From Rhodopseudomonas palustris (lineage in GTDB: Bacteria > Pseudomonadota > Alphaproteobacteria > Rhizobiales > Xanthobacteraceae): 47,490 bases of DNA. Every line of letters starts with the position of its first letter. Within the stretch, counting starts at the first letter, position 1. The position numbers and the translations under genes were made by a program. Below are positions 7,907-16,862 of this stretch, piece after piece. The notes beneath the pieces are model-generated. The model made no database searches, was not told where the DNA came from, and saw only the letters and a program-made list of their open reading frames with translations. The DNA lies in contig JACRJB010000020.1 of the NCBI GenBank assembly GCA_016215605.1, positions 1-47,490 on the forward strand, read 5' to 3'.

Positions 7907-9301
7907 TTACGCCGCCTCGTCGCGCATGTGGTACCAGCGATACAGCATGCGTTGGCCGAGCCGGCGGAACGGCTCGAAAGTGTGGGTCGGCAGCGGCGAG
8001 GTGAAGATAGGCAGGTCCTGGCCCTTGAAGTGCTGGCCGGCGATCATCTGCGCCATGCGGCGGCCGGCCTGCGCCGAGTACGACACGCCGTTGCCGCCGT
8101 AGCCGAGCGCGTAGAACAGATTGCTCTGCGGATCGGGACGGAAGATGCGCGGCATCATGTCGTGGCTGACGTCGACCCAGCCCCACCACGAGTAGTCGAT
8201 CTCGATGCCCTGCAGGGCTGGGAATTTGCGGTGCAGGCCGTCGATCAAGAGCTGCAGATGCTTCGGCGCATCGGCGTCGGCGCCGGTGATCGACGAGCGG
8301 CTGCCGATCTGGATGCGGTTGTCCGGCAAGAGCCGGTAGTAATAGCGCAGCGTCCGCGTGTCGGTGAGCACCAGCTTGGTCTTGAAGCCGGTGGCCTCGA
8401 GTTCGGCGGCGGTCAGCGGCCGGGTGACGATCGAGTTGGACAGGATCGGCATGCAGCGGCCGCGCAGCGTCGGCGTCATGCCGGGCGCCGTATAGGCGCC
8501 GGTGGCGATGCCGACCGCGCGCGCCCGCACCGTGCCGCCCGGCGTGCGCAGATGCAGCGCGCCGCCGCGGGACTGGATCTCGGCGACCGGGCTCGCCGGG
8601 TGAATCTTGACGCCGAGGTCGCGCGCCATCTGCTGATAGCCGAAGGCGAGCTTGGCCGGATGCACGCCGGTGCCGAGCGGTTCGTGCACCGCGCCGACGG
8701 CTTCCGCTTCGATGAGATAGTCGCTGCGCAGCTGATCGGCGCTCACCACGCTGGTCTTCTCGCCGAACACCTCGCGCAGCACCTTGGCCTCGGCGGAGAT
8801 CTTGTCGAGATTGCGCTGACGATGCGCGATGTAGAGGTGTCCGCCGCGCTGCGGCTCACAATCGATCGGACTGTTCCGGACCAACTCCTCGAAGGTCTCG
8901 AACCCGTCGCGGATTTCGGCGTGAAGCTGCCGGGCAACGTCGATGCCCCAGCGCGCGACCCATTGCGACCGCGTCAGCCGGCCGGCGGCATTCTGGCCCT
9001 GGCCGCCGTTGCGGGTGCTGCAGCCCCAGGCGACGCGGTTGGCTTCGAGCACGACCGGCTTGAGGCCGTGCTCGCGGGCGAGAAAGATCGCGCAGGCAAG
9101 CCCGGTGTAGCCGGAGCCGACGATCGCGACGTCGGCGTCGACATCGCGGGTGATCGGGCCATCGTCGTCCGGCAACGCGCCGGCGGTCGCCTGCCAATAG
9201 GTCGGCGCGTAGTCGCGGTTGTGGCCGGGGCCGTCGCTGACCAGCGGATCGTAATGCGGATCGTAGGCCGCCAGCGGCGGCGTCTTCAGCGGCCGGTTCA
9301 T
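7907..9301 (-). CDS. tauY: Taurine dehydrogenase large (FAD) subunit, TauY-like
   Basis: A 464-residue DAO-family FAD oxidoreductase. It opens with YDPHYDPLVSDGPGHNRDYAPTYW and then the dinucleotide motif VAIVGSGYTGLACA at about residues 59-72. STRNGGQGQNAAGRL and WGWVDVSHDMMPRIFRP are further landmarks I associate with TauY. TauXY oxidatively deaminates taurine to sulfoacetaldehyde and ammonia, passing electrons to the respiratory chain. Its ATG overlaps the tauX stop (TGATG), and this pairing with a small NTF2-like gene is the TauX-TauY arrangement. A gamma-glutamylputrescine oxidase would be the fallback from family membership alone, but the neighbours favour taurine. Confidence 0.78.
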   Translation of the reverse strand: MNRPLKTPPLAAYDPHYDPLVSDGPGHNRDYAPTYWQATAGALPDDDGPITRDVDADVAIVGSGYTGLACAIFLAREHGLKPVVLEANRVAWGCSTRNGGQGQNAAGRLTRSQWVARWGIDVARQLHAEIRDGFETFEELVRNSPIDCEPQRGGHLYIAHRQRNLDKISAEAKVLREVFGEKTSVVSADQLRSDYLIEAEAVGAVHEPLGTGVHPAKLAFGYQQMARDLGVKIHPASPVAEIQSRGGALHLRTPGGTVRARAVGIATGAYTAPGMTPTLRGRCMPILSNSIVTRPLTAAELEATGFKTKLVLTDTRTLRYYYRLLPDNRIQIGSRSSITGADADAPKHLQLLIDGLHRKFPALQGIEIDYSWWGWVDVSHDMMPRIFRPDPQSNLFYALGYGGNGVSYSAQAGRRMAQMIAGQHFKGQDLPIFTSPLPTHTFEPFRRLGQRMLYRWYHMRDEAA

Positions 9302-9720
9302 CACGCGGCTCCCTTGGCGGGTAGCACCGGCCGGTCCTTGCGGAACGCGCTCTTGCTGCAGATCAGCTCGCCGCGGAAGCCGAACAGATCGACGCCTTCG
9401 GCCTCGATCTTCGATCCGTCCTTCGCCGTCGCGCGGAAAATCCACTCGGAGATTCCGCGGTCGCCGAACACGCCGTGGCGCGTGCATTCCCAGCTCACAT
9501 CCGGGAAGGTCGCGAAGGTGCCTTCGAACGCGGCGCGGACAGCGGCGGTGCCGACGATGCGGCGGCCGCAGGCCTCGGGCCCGGCCGCGGCATCGAACAC
9601 GATGTCGTCGGTCATCGCCGACATCACACCGGCGCCGTCGTGGCGGTTGAAGGCGTCGAACAACTGTTCCAGCTTGCGCAGACGCAGGGCATCGAGATCG
9701 GACGTATCGAGAGCAGGCAT
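9301..9720 (-). CDS. tauX: Taurine dehydrogenase small subunit, TauX-like (SnoaL/NTF2 fold)
   Basis: A 139-residue protein of the SnoaL-like/NTF2-like fold: helix LRKLEQLFDAFNRHDGAGVMSAM, then DDIVFD, GTAAVRAAFEGTFATFPD and a final strand ending KSAFRKDRP. The length and the coupling to a DAO-family gene match TauX, the small subunit of taurine dehydrogenase. Many NTF2-like proteins have no assigned role, so the call rests on the tauY overlap and on safD/safE across the divergent promoter. It is the first gene of the tauXY transcript. Confidence 0.72.
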   Translation of the reverse strand: MPALDTSDLDALRLRKLEQLFDAFNRHDGAGVMSAMTDDIVFDAAAGPEACGRRIVGTAAVRAAFEGTFATFPDVSWECTRHGVFGDRGISEWIFRATAKDGSKIEAEGVDLFGFRGELICSKSAFRKDRPVLPAKGAA

Positions 9721-9818
9721 GGAGGTTCCATCATGGTGGGCGCGCGAGCGTCTCCGTGATGATGGCGCGGATCGGCCGGCAGCTTCGATCGCACGGTGCC
9801 ACGACAGGCGAGGGCTGC

Positions 9819-9901
9819 TTAGAACCAGATGCCGCGACGTCTGCGGCCAGAATCCGCGGTGCGTCGAACTGGCCCAATGGCTTGGCTCCGGCTGGACCTT
9901 C
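9819..9901. promoter_or_regulatory. Candidate MocR/TauR binding repeats between tauX and safD
   Basis: The 212-bp divergent region holds CTGGCCCAAT (9869-9878) and CTGGACCTTC (9892-9901), a direct repeat with a 23-bp period, and TTAGAACCAG (9819-9828), which reads CTGGTTCTAA on the other strand. These resemble the CTGGACYTAA direct repeats that I recall for TauR in Rhodobacter. MocR-type regulators typically bind spaced direct repeats. The match is by eye and imperfect. Confidence 0.35.
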
Positions 9902-9932
9902 GCGCGCGATGCGCAATCGCCAAGGTGGCGCG

Positions 9933-11444
9933 ATGATCAACATCGCCACCCGCATCAATCCCGCCATCGCGTCCGCCGTCTCGGATGTGATCACTCAATT
10001 GCAGGGCCGTCACCTGATCGGCAATGCGCTGGTTCCGGCGGTCGCCGGCGCCACGCTCGACGTGCTCGATCCGGCGACCGGCGCGCTGCTCGGCGAAGCG
10101 CCGGCCGCGACCACGGACGACGTCGCGCGCGCCGTCGAATCCGCGTCGGCGGCCTTTCCCGGCTGGGCGGCGACGCCGGCGCGGCAACGCGGCAAGCTGA
10201 TCGCCGAAGCGGCACGCGCCATCGCGGCGAAGTCCGACGTGCTGGCCGCGGTGCTGGCGCTGGAGACCGGCAAGGCGATCCGCACCGAATGCCGCGGCGA
10301 AATCGCCACCGCCATCGATATCGTCACGATGTATGCCGGTCTCGCGTCGGAACTGAAGGGCGAGACGCTGCCGTTCGATCCGCAGATCCTCACTTACACC
10401 AGCCGCGAACCGCTCGGCGTCGTCGCCGCGATCCTGCCGTGGAACGTGCCGCTGGTGCTGATGATGCTGAAGATCGCCCCGGCGCTGGTCGCGGGCAACA
10501 CCGTCGTTGTCAAAGCTTCCGAAGAAGCGCCGTTCGCCACCATCGAGATGGCGCGGCTGATGGCGGAGCTGCTGCCGGCCGGCGTGCTCAACGTGATCTG
10601 CGGCACCGGCCGCGATTGCGGCTCGGCGCTGGTCGAGCATCCCGCGGTCGCCAAGGTGACGTTCACCGGCTCGCAGGCCGTGGGTGAACTGATCTACCAA
10701 ACCGCCGCGCGAAAAGTCATTCCGGTCAGCCTCGAGCTCGGCGGCAAGAGCCCGATGATCGTCTATCCGGACGCCGACATGGCGCGCGTCGTCGCCGGCG
10801 CGATCGCCGGGATGCGTTTCACCCGCCAGGGCCAGAGCTGCACCGCGGCGAGCCGCATCTATGTGCATAGCAAGCTGATCGACGCCTTCGTCACGGCGCT
10901 GCGCGACGCGGTCGCGAAGCTGAAGATCGGCGATCCGCTCGACGAGGCGACCGACATCGGCACCGTGATCTCGCAGCGGCAGAAGGCGAAGATCGAATCC
11001 TATCTGGCGCTCGGCGAGCGCACCGCCGGCGCCCAGGTCGCGCGTTGCGGCGAGCTACCGCGCGCGAGCCATCTGAAAGACGGCCTGTTCCTGCAGCCCA
11101 CCATCGTGACCGGCCTGCCGGAGGACTCGCCGCTGATGCGCGAGGAAATCTTCGGCCCGGTGGTCTGCGTGCAGCCGTGGGACGACGAGGACGATGTGAT
11201 CGCGCGCGCCAATGACAGCGATTTCGGCCTCGCCGCGACGGTGTGGACGCATGATTTGCGCACCGCACTGCGCGCCGTGCAGCGGCTCGATGCCGGCTAC
11301 GTTCAGGTCAATCAGAACCTGACGATCCAGCCGAATCTGAGCTATGGAGGTTTCAGGAAGTCGGGCCTCGGCAAGGAAGCCTCGCTGGAAGCGATGCTCG
11401 AACACTTCACCAAGAAGAAGACCGTCGTCATCGACATGCGGTGA
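9933..11444 (+). CDS. safD: Sulfoacetaldehyde dehydrogenase (SafD-like aldehyde dehydrogenase)
   Basis: A 503-residue NAD(P)-dependent aldehyde dehydrogenase of normal length. The general base is Glu268 in SLELGGKSP and the nucleophile is Cys303 in GQSCTAASR. PWNVPL, FTGSQAVG and EEIFGPVV are intact. The start (MINIATRIN) has AAGGTGG upstream; a 59-residue upstream extension lacks one. It diverges from tauXY and is followed by a TauE/SafE exporter, so oxidation of sulfoacetaldehyde to sulfoacetate is the likely role. By sequence alone it could be any betaine/semialdehyde-type dehydrogenase; the specific function is inferred from context. Confidence 0.72.
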   Translation: MINIATRINPAIASAVSDVITQLQGRHLIGNALVPAVAGATLDVLDPATGALLGEAPAATTDDVARAVESASAAFPGWAATPARQRGKLIAEAARAIAAKSDVLAAVLALETGKAIRTECRGEIATAIDIVTMYAGLASELKGETLPFDPQILTYTSREPLGVVAAILPWNVPLVLMMLKIAPALVAGNTVVVKASEEAPFATIEMARLMAELLPAGVLNVICGTGRDCGSALVEHPAVAKVTFTGSQAVGELIYQTAARKVIPVSLELGGKSPMIVYPDADMARVVAGAIAGMRFTRQGQSCTAASRIYVHSKLIDAFVTALRDAVAKLKIGDPLDEATDIGTVISQRQKAKIESYLALGERTAGAQVARCGELPRASHLKDGLFLQPTIVTGLPEDSPLMREEIFGPVVCVQPWDDEDDVIARANDSDFGLAATVWTHDLRTALRAVQRLDAGYVQVNQNLTIQPNLSYGGFRKSGLGKEASLEAMLEHFTKKKTVVIDMR

Positions 11445-11452
11445 ATCCCATC

Positions 11453-12241
11453 ATGCAGGATCTGATCGCCGCGGCGCAGGCGAGCTTTCTCGGCGCGCTG
11501 CCGACGCCGGGCGTGATCGCGGCGACGCTGGCGGCGGTGATCGCCGCGGCGCTGCTGCGCGGCTTCACCGGCTTCGGCTTCGCGCTCGCCGCGGTGCCGC
11601 TGATGGGGCTGTTCATGGCCCCCGCCAAGGCGGTGCCGATCGCGGTGCTGCTGCAACTGCTCGGCGGGCTCACCGATCTGCGCCGCAACAATCACGACTG
11701 CCATTGGCCGTCGCTGCGCTGGCTGATCGTCGGTGCGGTGGTCGGATCGCCCCTCGGCGCGCTGGTGCTCAGCGTCGCGCCGGCGCCGGTGGCGCGGATT
11801 GTGATCGCCACCATCACCGCCGCCGCGGTGGTGATGCTGGGCCGCGGCTTCGCGCTGGCCGAGGTGCCGTCCCGCACCGCCACCGCCGCCGTCGGACTGG
11901 CCGCGGGCCTGTTCAACGGCCTGGCGGCGATGCCGGGGCCGCCGGCGGTTGTGTACTACATGTCGGGCCCGTTCCGCGCGGCCGTCGCGCGCGCGTCGCT
12001 GCTGGTGTTCTTCCTCGCCACCTCGGTGTCGGCGTTCGCCAGCACCGCGGCGGTCGGGCTCCTCAATGGCGGGATTGTCTGGCTCGCCGCGCTGTCGTTC
12101 CCGGCGATGATGATCGGCACCCGGATCGGCGAATACGGCTTTCGCCGTGGCTCCGAGGCGCTGCATCGGACCGCGTCGATCGCCAGCCTCGGCGGTGTCG
12201 CGCTGCTCAGCGCCGCCAAGGGCATCAGCGAATTGATGTGA
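11453..12241 (+). CDS. safE: TauE/SafE family membrane exporter, probable sulfoacetate exporter
   Basis: A 262-residue integral membrane protein with about eight hydrophobic segments and the TauE/SafE (DUF81) hallmarks LLRGFTGFGFAL near residue 35 and LAAGLFNGLAAMPGPPAV near residue 150. The start at ATG 11453 has GGTGA eight bases upstream; a GTG at 11441 that overlaps the safD stop would add four residues and is an alternative. Coupling to safD fits export of sulfoacetate, the end product when taurine is used only for nitrogen. Family is certain; substrate is inferred. Confidence 0.72.
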   Translation: MQDLIAAAQASFLGALPTPGVIAATLAAVIAAALLRGFTGFGFALAAVPLMGLFMAPAKAVPIAVLLQLLGGLTDLRRNNHDCHWPSLRWLIVGAVVGSPLGALVLSVAPAPVARIVIATITAAAVVMLGRGFALAEVPSRTATAAVGLAAGLFNGLAAMPGPPAVVYYMSGPFRAAVARASLLVFFLATSVSAFASTAAVGLLNGGIVWLAALSFPAMMIGTRIGEYGFRRGSEALHRTASIASLGGVALLSAAKGISELM

Positions 12242-12261
12242 GGCCGGGCCGACGGCCGGCC
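12242..12261. terminator. Hairpin between convergent safE and the MocR-type gene
   Basis: GGCCGGGCCGACGGCCGGCC folds as GGCCGG/CCGGCC in the 21-bp gap between two convergent stop codons. It could end both transcripts, but it has no T-tract. Its ends resemble the arm motif of the intergenic repeat family, so it may be a remnant of one. Confidence 0.4.
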
Positions 12262-12262
12262 A

Positions 12263-13804
12263 TCACCCCTTCAGATGCTGCGCCACCACCTGGCCGAGCC
12301 GCTCGATTCCGACCTCGATCCGGTCGGTGCGGATCGACGAGAAGCCGAGCCGGAAGCAGTGCCGGCTGGCGTTTTCGTCCATCGAGAACACCGCGCCCGG
12401 CTCGATCACCACGCCTTGCGCCAGCGCAGCCTGCGCCAGCACGGTGGTGTCGGTACCCTGCGGGCAACTGATCCAGTAATTGGTGCTGCCATGGCCGCGT
12501 GAGAACGTGCAGTCCGGCAGATGCTTCGGCAGCAGCCGGTCGAGGATCTTGGCGCGCTCCAGCAGCACGCGGCCGACCTGCTGCAGGTGCGAGCGGTAGT
12601 GCCCGAGGCCGATGAACAGAGCGGCGACGCGCTGGTTGTTCAGCGGCGGATGGCGCAGCATCAGCCGGCGCAGCGCGCGCAATTCGCGGATCACCGGCGC
12701 GGGCGCCACGACGTAGCCGAGCCGCAGCCCGGGCGCGAGCGCCTTCGACAGGCTGCCGACATACAGCACGTTGCTGGCGTGATCGAGGCTCTTCAGCGGC
12801 GGCAGCGTCGCCGCCTCCGGCATCAATTCGCCTTCGTAGTCGTCCTCGACCAGCACGACGTCGCCGGCCTCGGCGGCCTTCAGCAGTTCGAGCCGCCGCT
12901 GCATCGGCATCACCGTCGCGGTCGGGCATTGATGGCTGGCGGTGACATAGGCCAGCGCGCAGCTTCGGAATGTTTCGTCCGGCAGCAGGCCCTGGGCGTC
13001 CGAACGCAGCGGCACCACGTCGGGCGTCAGCATCCGGAAGATGTTGCGCGCGTCGGGGTAGCCCGGCTCCTCGATGCCGACCCGGGTGCGGTCGTTGATG
13101 AACAGCGTCGCGATCAGATACAGCGCGTGCTGCGCGCCGATCGTCATCATGATTTCGTCGGAGCGCGCATGAATGCCGCGGCGCGGCAGTACCTGCAGCT
13201 GCAACTGCTCGATCAGCGCCGGGTCGTCGCCGTCGATCAGGTCGCGCGCCCAGTTGTTGATCTCCGGAACGCTGAGCGCCGCGCGCGCCGATTCCCGCCA
13301 GTCATTGGTCGGGAACAGGCTGGGGTCGAACTGTCCAAAAATGAACGGGTAGGGATGCGCCTGCCAGTCGGCCGGCTTGACGATGTTGCGATGCGCCGAC
13401 GGCTGCACCGCATAGCGTCCGGCCCAATGCGCATCGTCGCGGCTGGCGGCTTCGGTCGGCTTGCCGGCGCCGGACGCGACCTTCTTCGACAGGCCGGCGA
13501 CGAAATAGCCGCTGCGCTGCCGCGACACCAGGAAGTTCTGATCGACCAGCTGCTCGTAGGCGATCACCACGGTATTGCGCGACACTTTGAGCACCGCGGC
13601 GAGGTCGCGGCTCGACGGCATCCGCATGCCGAGCGGCAGCCGGCCGTCTTCGATCGCGGTGACGATGATCTGGCGGATCTGCAATTGCAGAAACGATCCG
13701 CCGCGGTCCATTCCGCGAAACAAAGCGCCCCAGAACAGCGTATCGCTGTTGCCTAAGGATGCGGCATTTTCCGAAGCATTTGCCGCGCGATCGAGCGGGC
13801 CCAT
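12263..13804 (-). CDS. MocR/PdxR-type regulator (GntR helix-turn-helix plus aminotransferase-like domain), TauR candidate
   Basis: A 513-residue fusion. A GntR winged helix (residues ~30-105, with LPLGMRMPSSRDLAAVLKVSRNTV...AYEQL) is joined to a fold-I aminotransferase-like domain with the PLP lysine in YVGSLSKALAPGLRLGY and DDYEGEL before it. The ATG at 13804 follows AGGAAG; further upstream extension has no such signal. TauR, activator of taurine genes in Rhodobacter, belongs to this family, and this gene sits convergent to safE, so it may control tauXY and safDE. Other MocR proteins regulate pyridoxal or GABA genes, so the target is inferred. Confidence 0.75.
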   Translation of the reverse strand: MGPLDRAANASENAASLGNSDTLFWGALFRGMDRGGSFLQLQIRQIIVTAIEDGRLPLGMRMPSSRDLAAVLKVSRNTVVIAYEQLVDQNFLVSRQRSGYFVAGLSKKVASGAGKPTEAASRDDAHWAGRYAVQPSAHRNIVKPADWQAHPYPFIFGQFDPSLFPTNDWRESARAALSVPEINNWARDLIDGDDPALIEQLQLQVLPRRGIHARSDEIMMTIGAQHALYLIATLFINDRTRVGIEEPGYPDARNIFRMLTPDVVPLRSDAQGLLPDETFRSCALAYVTASHQCPTATVMPMQRRLELLKAAEAGDVVLVEDDYEGELMPEAATLPPLKSLDHASNVLYVGSLSKALAPGLRLGYVVAPAPVIRELRALRRLMLRHPPLNNQRVAALFIGLGHYRSHLQQVGRVLLERAKILDRLLPKHLPDCTFSRGHGSTNYWISCPQGTDTTVLAQAALAQGVVIEPGAVFSMDENASRHCFRLGFSSIRTDRIEVGIERLGQVVAQHLKG

Positions 13805-14048
13805 GCGAGCGGCTTCCTGATAAGTGAGCTGTGCGGGCTTTCCCAAGACGATATAACCTGTCGGCGCAGCGGATCCGGTGAACACCGAAATCCGAGTATG
13901 TCGGTTTGCGACTACGAAGCAAGAACTCTGCCATCGAGCCCGGCGCTGGGCGGATGGCGCTGGCTCCATTCGTGCGGGGCATCTGGCGCTAGTGCCGCCC
14001 GGTGGTTCGCTTCACGCTCGCAACTGCAAGTTCGAAAGGCTCAGCAGC

Positions 14049-15692
14049 GTGAACCACGACAACGTCGTTTATTCGGCCCGCAACATCATCACGATGAATC
14101 CGTCGCGTCCGACCGCGACGCATGTTGCAGTGCGTGATGGACGGGTCGTGGCGACGGGCTCGGCCGATGAGTTGTGCGTGAATGGCGCCCGGCTCGACAA
14201 TCGGTTCGCCGACAAGGTGCTGATGCCCGGCTTCGTCGAAGGCCATGCCCACATCATGGAAGGCCTGATGTGGAAGCAGCCTTATGTCGGCGCGTTCGAC
14301 CGCCGCTCGCCGGAAGGCAAGGTGGTTGCCGGCGTGCCTGATATCGACTCGATCGTTTCGCGGTTGCAGCAAGCCGAAGCCGCGATGCCGGACGACAACT
14401 CTCCGCTCTACGCCTGGGGCTTCGATCCGCTGCATATCGGTGGCAAGATGCTGACCCGGCAGGATCTCGACCGCGTCTCCACCAAGCGTCCGGTGCTGGT
14501 GGTGCACGCCTCGTTCCACATCAACAACGTCAACACCGCGACCCTCGAACTCGCCGATCTGCTGCATGCGACCGACATTTCGGGCGTCGTCGCCGGCGCC
14601 GACGGCCTCGCCAGCGGCGAGCTGCAGGGCATTCCGGCGCGGATGCGGCTGTTCCGCGCGCTCGGCCACAACCCGCTGGCCGGCACCATCACCGAGGCCG
14701 ACGTGCGGCGCTACGCGGCGTCGTCCTGCGTGCAGGGCGTCACCACCATCACCGACCTGCACAACGACCTCAACGATCCGACCATCGAGGTGTATCGCAG
14801 CGTCACCAGCCAGGACGATTTCGGCGTCCGCCTGGTGCCGGCGCTCGCCGCTGTGTCGCACACGCCCGAGCAAGCGATCGCCAAGCTCGAGGCGCTGCGT
14901 CAGCAGCCCAGCGCCAAACTGCACTACGGCATCGTCAAGCTGGTGGTCGACGGCTCGATCCAGGGCTTCACCGCGCGGCTGCGCTGGCCCGGCTATCACA
15001 ACGGCGCCGCCAACGGCCTGTGGTACATTGCGCCGGAAGAATTGCCGCGGCTGGTCGACAAGTATCACCGCGCTGGCGTGCAACTCCACATCCACACCAA
15101 TGGCGACGAGGCGACCGAAGCGGCGCTCGATGCGATCGAGGCCGCGCAGATCGCCGCGCCGCGGCCGGATCATCGCCACACGCTGCAGCATTGCCAGATG
15201 GCGGATGCGGCGCAGTTCCGGCGGATGAAAAATCTCGGCGTCTGCGCCAATCTGTTCGCCAACCACATCTACTACTGGGGCGACGCGCATTACGAGCTGA
15301 CGATGGGGCCGGAGCGCGCGTCGCGGATCGACGCCACCGGCACCGCGCGCCGCATCGGCGTGCCGTTCGCGATTCACTCGGACGCGCCGGTGACGCCGCT
15401 GGCGCCGTTGTTCACCGCCTGGTGCGCGGTCAATCGCGTGACCTCCGGCGGCCGCGTGCTCGGCCGCGACACCGAGGCGCTGACCGTGGAGCAGGCGCTC
15501 GCCGCCATTACGGTCGATGCCGCCTACACGCTGAAGATGGATCACCTGGTCGGCAGCATCGAGACCGGCAAATACGCCGACTTCGCCGTGCTCGAAGACG
15601 ATCCGCTGAGCGTCGCGCCGGAGAAGCTGAAGGACGTCGCGATCTGGGGCACCGTGGTCGGCGGCGTCGTCCGGGAGGCGCCCCGCGCATGA
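14049..15692 (+). CDS. Metal-dependent amidohydrolase, YtcJ-like (amidohydrolase family 3)
   Basis: A 547-residue TIM-barrel hydrolase. The first metal motif GFVEGHAHI (residues ~60-68) takes the place of the usual HxH, with LHIHTNGDEA, RHTLQHCQM and FAIHSDAPV further on as the remaining metal ligands. A short outer beta domain closes the C-terminus (GKYADFAVLEDDPL). I choose GTG 14049, which has AAGG upstream; ATG 14094 is an alternative. It overlaps the CobW-like gene by 4 bp and is followed by a dipeptide-type importer, suggesting that it cleaves an imported amide or N-acyl compound. Exact substrate unknown. It diverges from the MocR-type gene 244 bp away. Confidence 0.78.
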   Translation: MNHDNVVYSARNIITMNPSRPTATHVAVRDGRVVATGSADELCVNGARLDNRFADKVLMPGFVEGHAHIMEGLMWKQPYVGAFDRRSPEGKVVAGVPDIDSIVSRLQQAEAAMPDDNSPLYAWGFDPLHIGGKMLTRQDLDRVSTKRPVLVVHASFHINNVNTATLELADLLHATDISGVVAGADGLASGELQGIPARMRLFRALGHNPLAGTITEADVRRYAASSCVQGVTTITDLHNDLNDPTIEVYRSVTSQDDFGVRLVPALAAVSHTPEQAIAKLEALRQQPSAKLHYGIVKLVVDGSIQGFTARLRWPGYHNGAANGLWYIAPEELPRLVDKYHRAGVQLHIHTNGDEATEAALDAIEAAQIAAPRPDHRHTLQHCQMADAAQFRRMKNLGVCANLFANHIYYWGDAHYELTMGPERASRIDATGTARRIGVPFAIHSDAPVTPLAPLFTAWCAVNRVTSGGRVLGRDTEALTVEQALAAITVDAAYTLKMDHLVGSIETGKYADFAVLEDDPLSVAPEKLKDVAIWGTVVGGVVREAPRA

Positions 15693-16633
15693 GGAAAGCG
15701 ACCGCGACCATTCCAGTCACGGTGATCGGCGGCTTCCTCGGCGCAGGCAAAACCACGTTCGTCAATCATCTGCTCGCCACCGGCGGGCCGCGCACCGCGG
15801 TGCTGGTCAACGATTTCGGCGAGATCAATGTCGATGCGACGCTGATCCAGGGCCACGACGGCACCACGATGACGCTGACCAACGGCTGCATCTGCTGCAG
15901 CATCGGCACCAGCTTCATCGAGACGATGTGCAAGGTGCTCGATGCCGAGGTGCCGTTCGAGCGCATCGTGATCGAAGCCTCCGGCGTCGGCGATCCGTGG
16001 AAGATCGCCGAGATCGCGCTGATCGAACCGACGCTGCGGCTCGACCGGGTGATCGTGCTGGCCGATGCCAGCCGCATCGCCGCGTTGATCGACGACGCGC
16101 GGGTCGGCGCCACCGTGCGCAGCCAGTTCGAGCGCTGCGATGTCGTGCTGCTGAGCAAGACCGATCTGGTCGATGCCGCGACGCGCGCTGCGGCCCGCGC
16201 TGCGGTGCTGGCGCTGCGCTCCGACATGCGCATCGTCGAGACGACTCGCGACTCGCTGCCGACGCTCGCCTCGCTCGATGCGCCAGGGAAAGTGTCGGCG
16301 TTTCGCGCCGATTCACCGCCGGTCGATCATCGCGAAACCTTTCGCAGCTTCGCGTATCGCCGCGACGGCGCGTTCGATCGCGGCCGCATCGCCGGCGCGG
16401 TGGCGGCGCTGCCCCCGGAACTGCTGCGGCTGAAGGGCTCGTGCCGGCTCGACGGCGAGGATGCGCCGCAGGTGTTCCAGATGGTCGAAGGTGTATGGTC
16501 ACTGTCGCCATCGGCACCGGAGCAATCTGAATCTGGCATCGTGCTGGTCGGGGTCGGCACCCGTGATCTGCCGCCGCCCTCGGTACTCGACGCGATCCTC
16601 GACCGCGCGCTCGCAGCCGGAGCCGTATCGTGA
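15689..16633 (+). CDS. CobW/COG0523 family GTPase, putative metallochaperone
   Basis: A 314-residue G3E GTPase with Walker A GFLGAGKT (residues 15-22), the metal-binding CICC motif (67-70), EASGVGDP, and the base-recognition motif SKTDL. A C-terminal CobW_C domain follows from ~225. COG0523 proteins hand zinc or other metals to client enzymes. The ATG overlaps the amidohydrolase stop (ATGA), with GGGAGG upstream, so the two are translationally coupled. A dedicated role in loading the amidohydrolase is therefore likely. Cobalamin synthesis is unlikely because no cob genes are near. Confidence 0.8.
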   Translation: MRKATATIPVTVIGGFLGAGKTTFVNHLLATGGPRTAVLVNDFGEINVDATLIQGHDGTTMTLTNGCICCSIGTSFIETMCKVLDAEVPFERIVIEASGVGDPWKIAEIALIEPTLRLDRVIVLADASRIAALIDDARVGATVRSQFERCDVVLLSKTDLVDAATRAAARAAVLALRSDMRIVETTRDSLPTLASLDAPGKVSAFRADSPPVDHRETFRSFAYRRDGAFDRGRIAGAVAALPPELLRLKGSCRLDGEDAPQVFQMVEGVWSLSPSAPEQSESGIVLVGVGTRDLPPPSVLDAILDRALAAGAVS

Positions 16634-16698
16634 TCGCCTCTCGTCCCACCAGTCCGACCAAAAATGCGGCCCTTGAAATGAGGGACATTCGCCTCAGC

Positions 16699-16788
16699 CG
16701 TCATGCCCGGGCTTGTCCCGGGCATCCACGCCTTGCTGCAAAGGTGACCAGGCAGACGTGGATGGCCGGGACAAGCCCGGCCATGACG
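16699..16788. repeat. Palindromic intergenic repeat, CGTCATGCCC variant, 90 bp
   Basis: A 90-bp element with long inverted arms, starting CGTCATGCCCGGGCTTGTCC and ending in CCCGGCCATGACG. The left arm pairs within itself as GCCCGGG/CCCGGGC and the right arm as GGCCGGG/CCCGGCC. It lies in the 229-bp gap between the CobW-like gene and the solute-binding protein gene, inside what is otherwise a co-directional cluster. Confidence 0.88.
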
Positions 16789-16862
16789 AAGGGCACGTGC
16801 AGATACCAAGACTTGAGAAGCTTCACTCTCGTTCCCGGCCCCTCACAGCGGAGTTCGAATCC

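Noticed and set aside
7907-9301. Gamma-glutamylputrescine oxidase (PuuB)
   Set aside because: Same superfamily, but there are no other puu genes, and the coupled NTF2-like gene plus safDE neighbours favour TauY.
15689-16633. Cobalamin biosynthesis protein CobW
   Set aside because: No cob genes lie near, and the coupling to a metallohydrolase gene fits a metallochaperone better.
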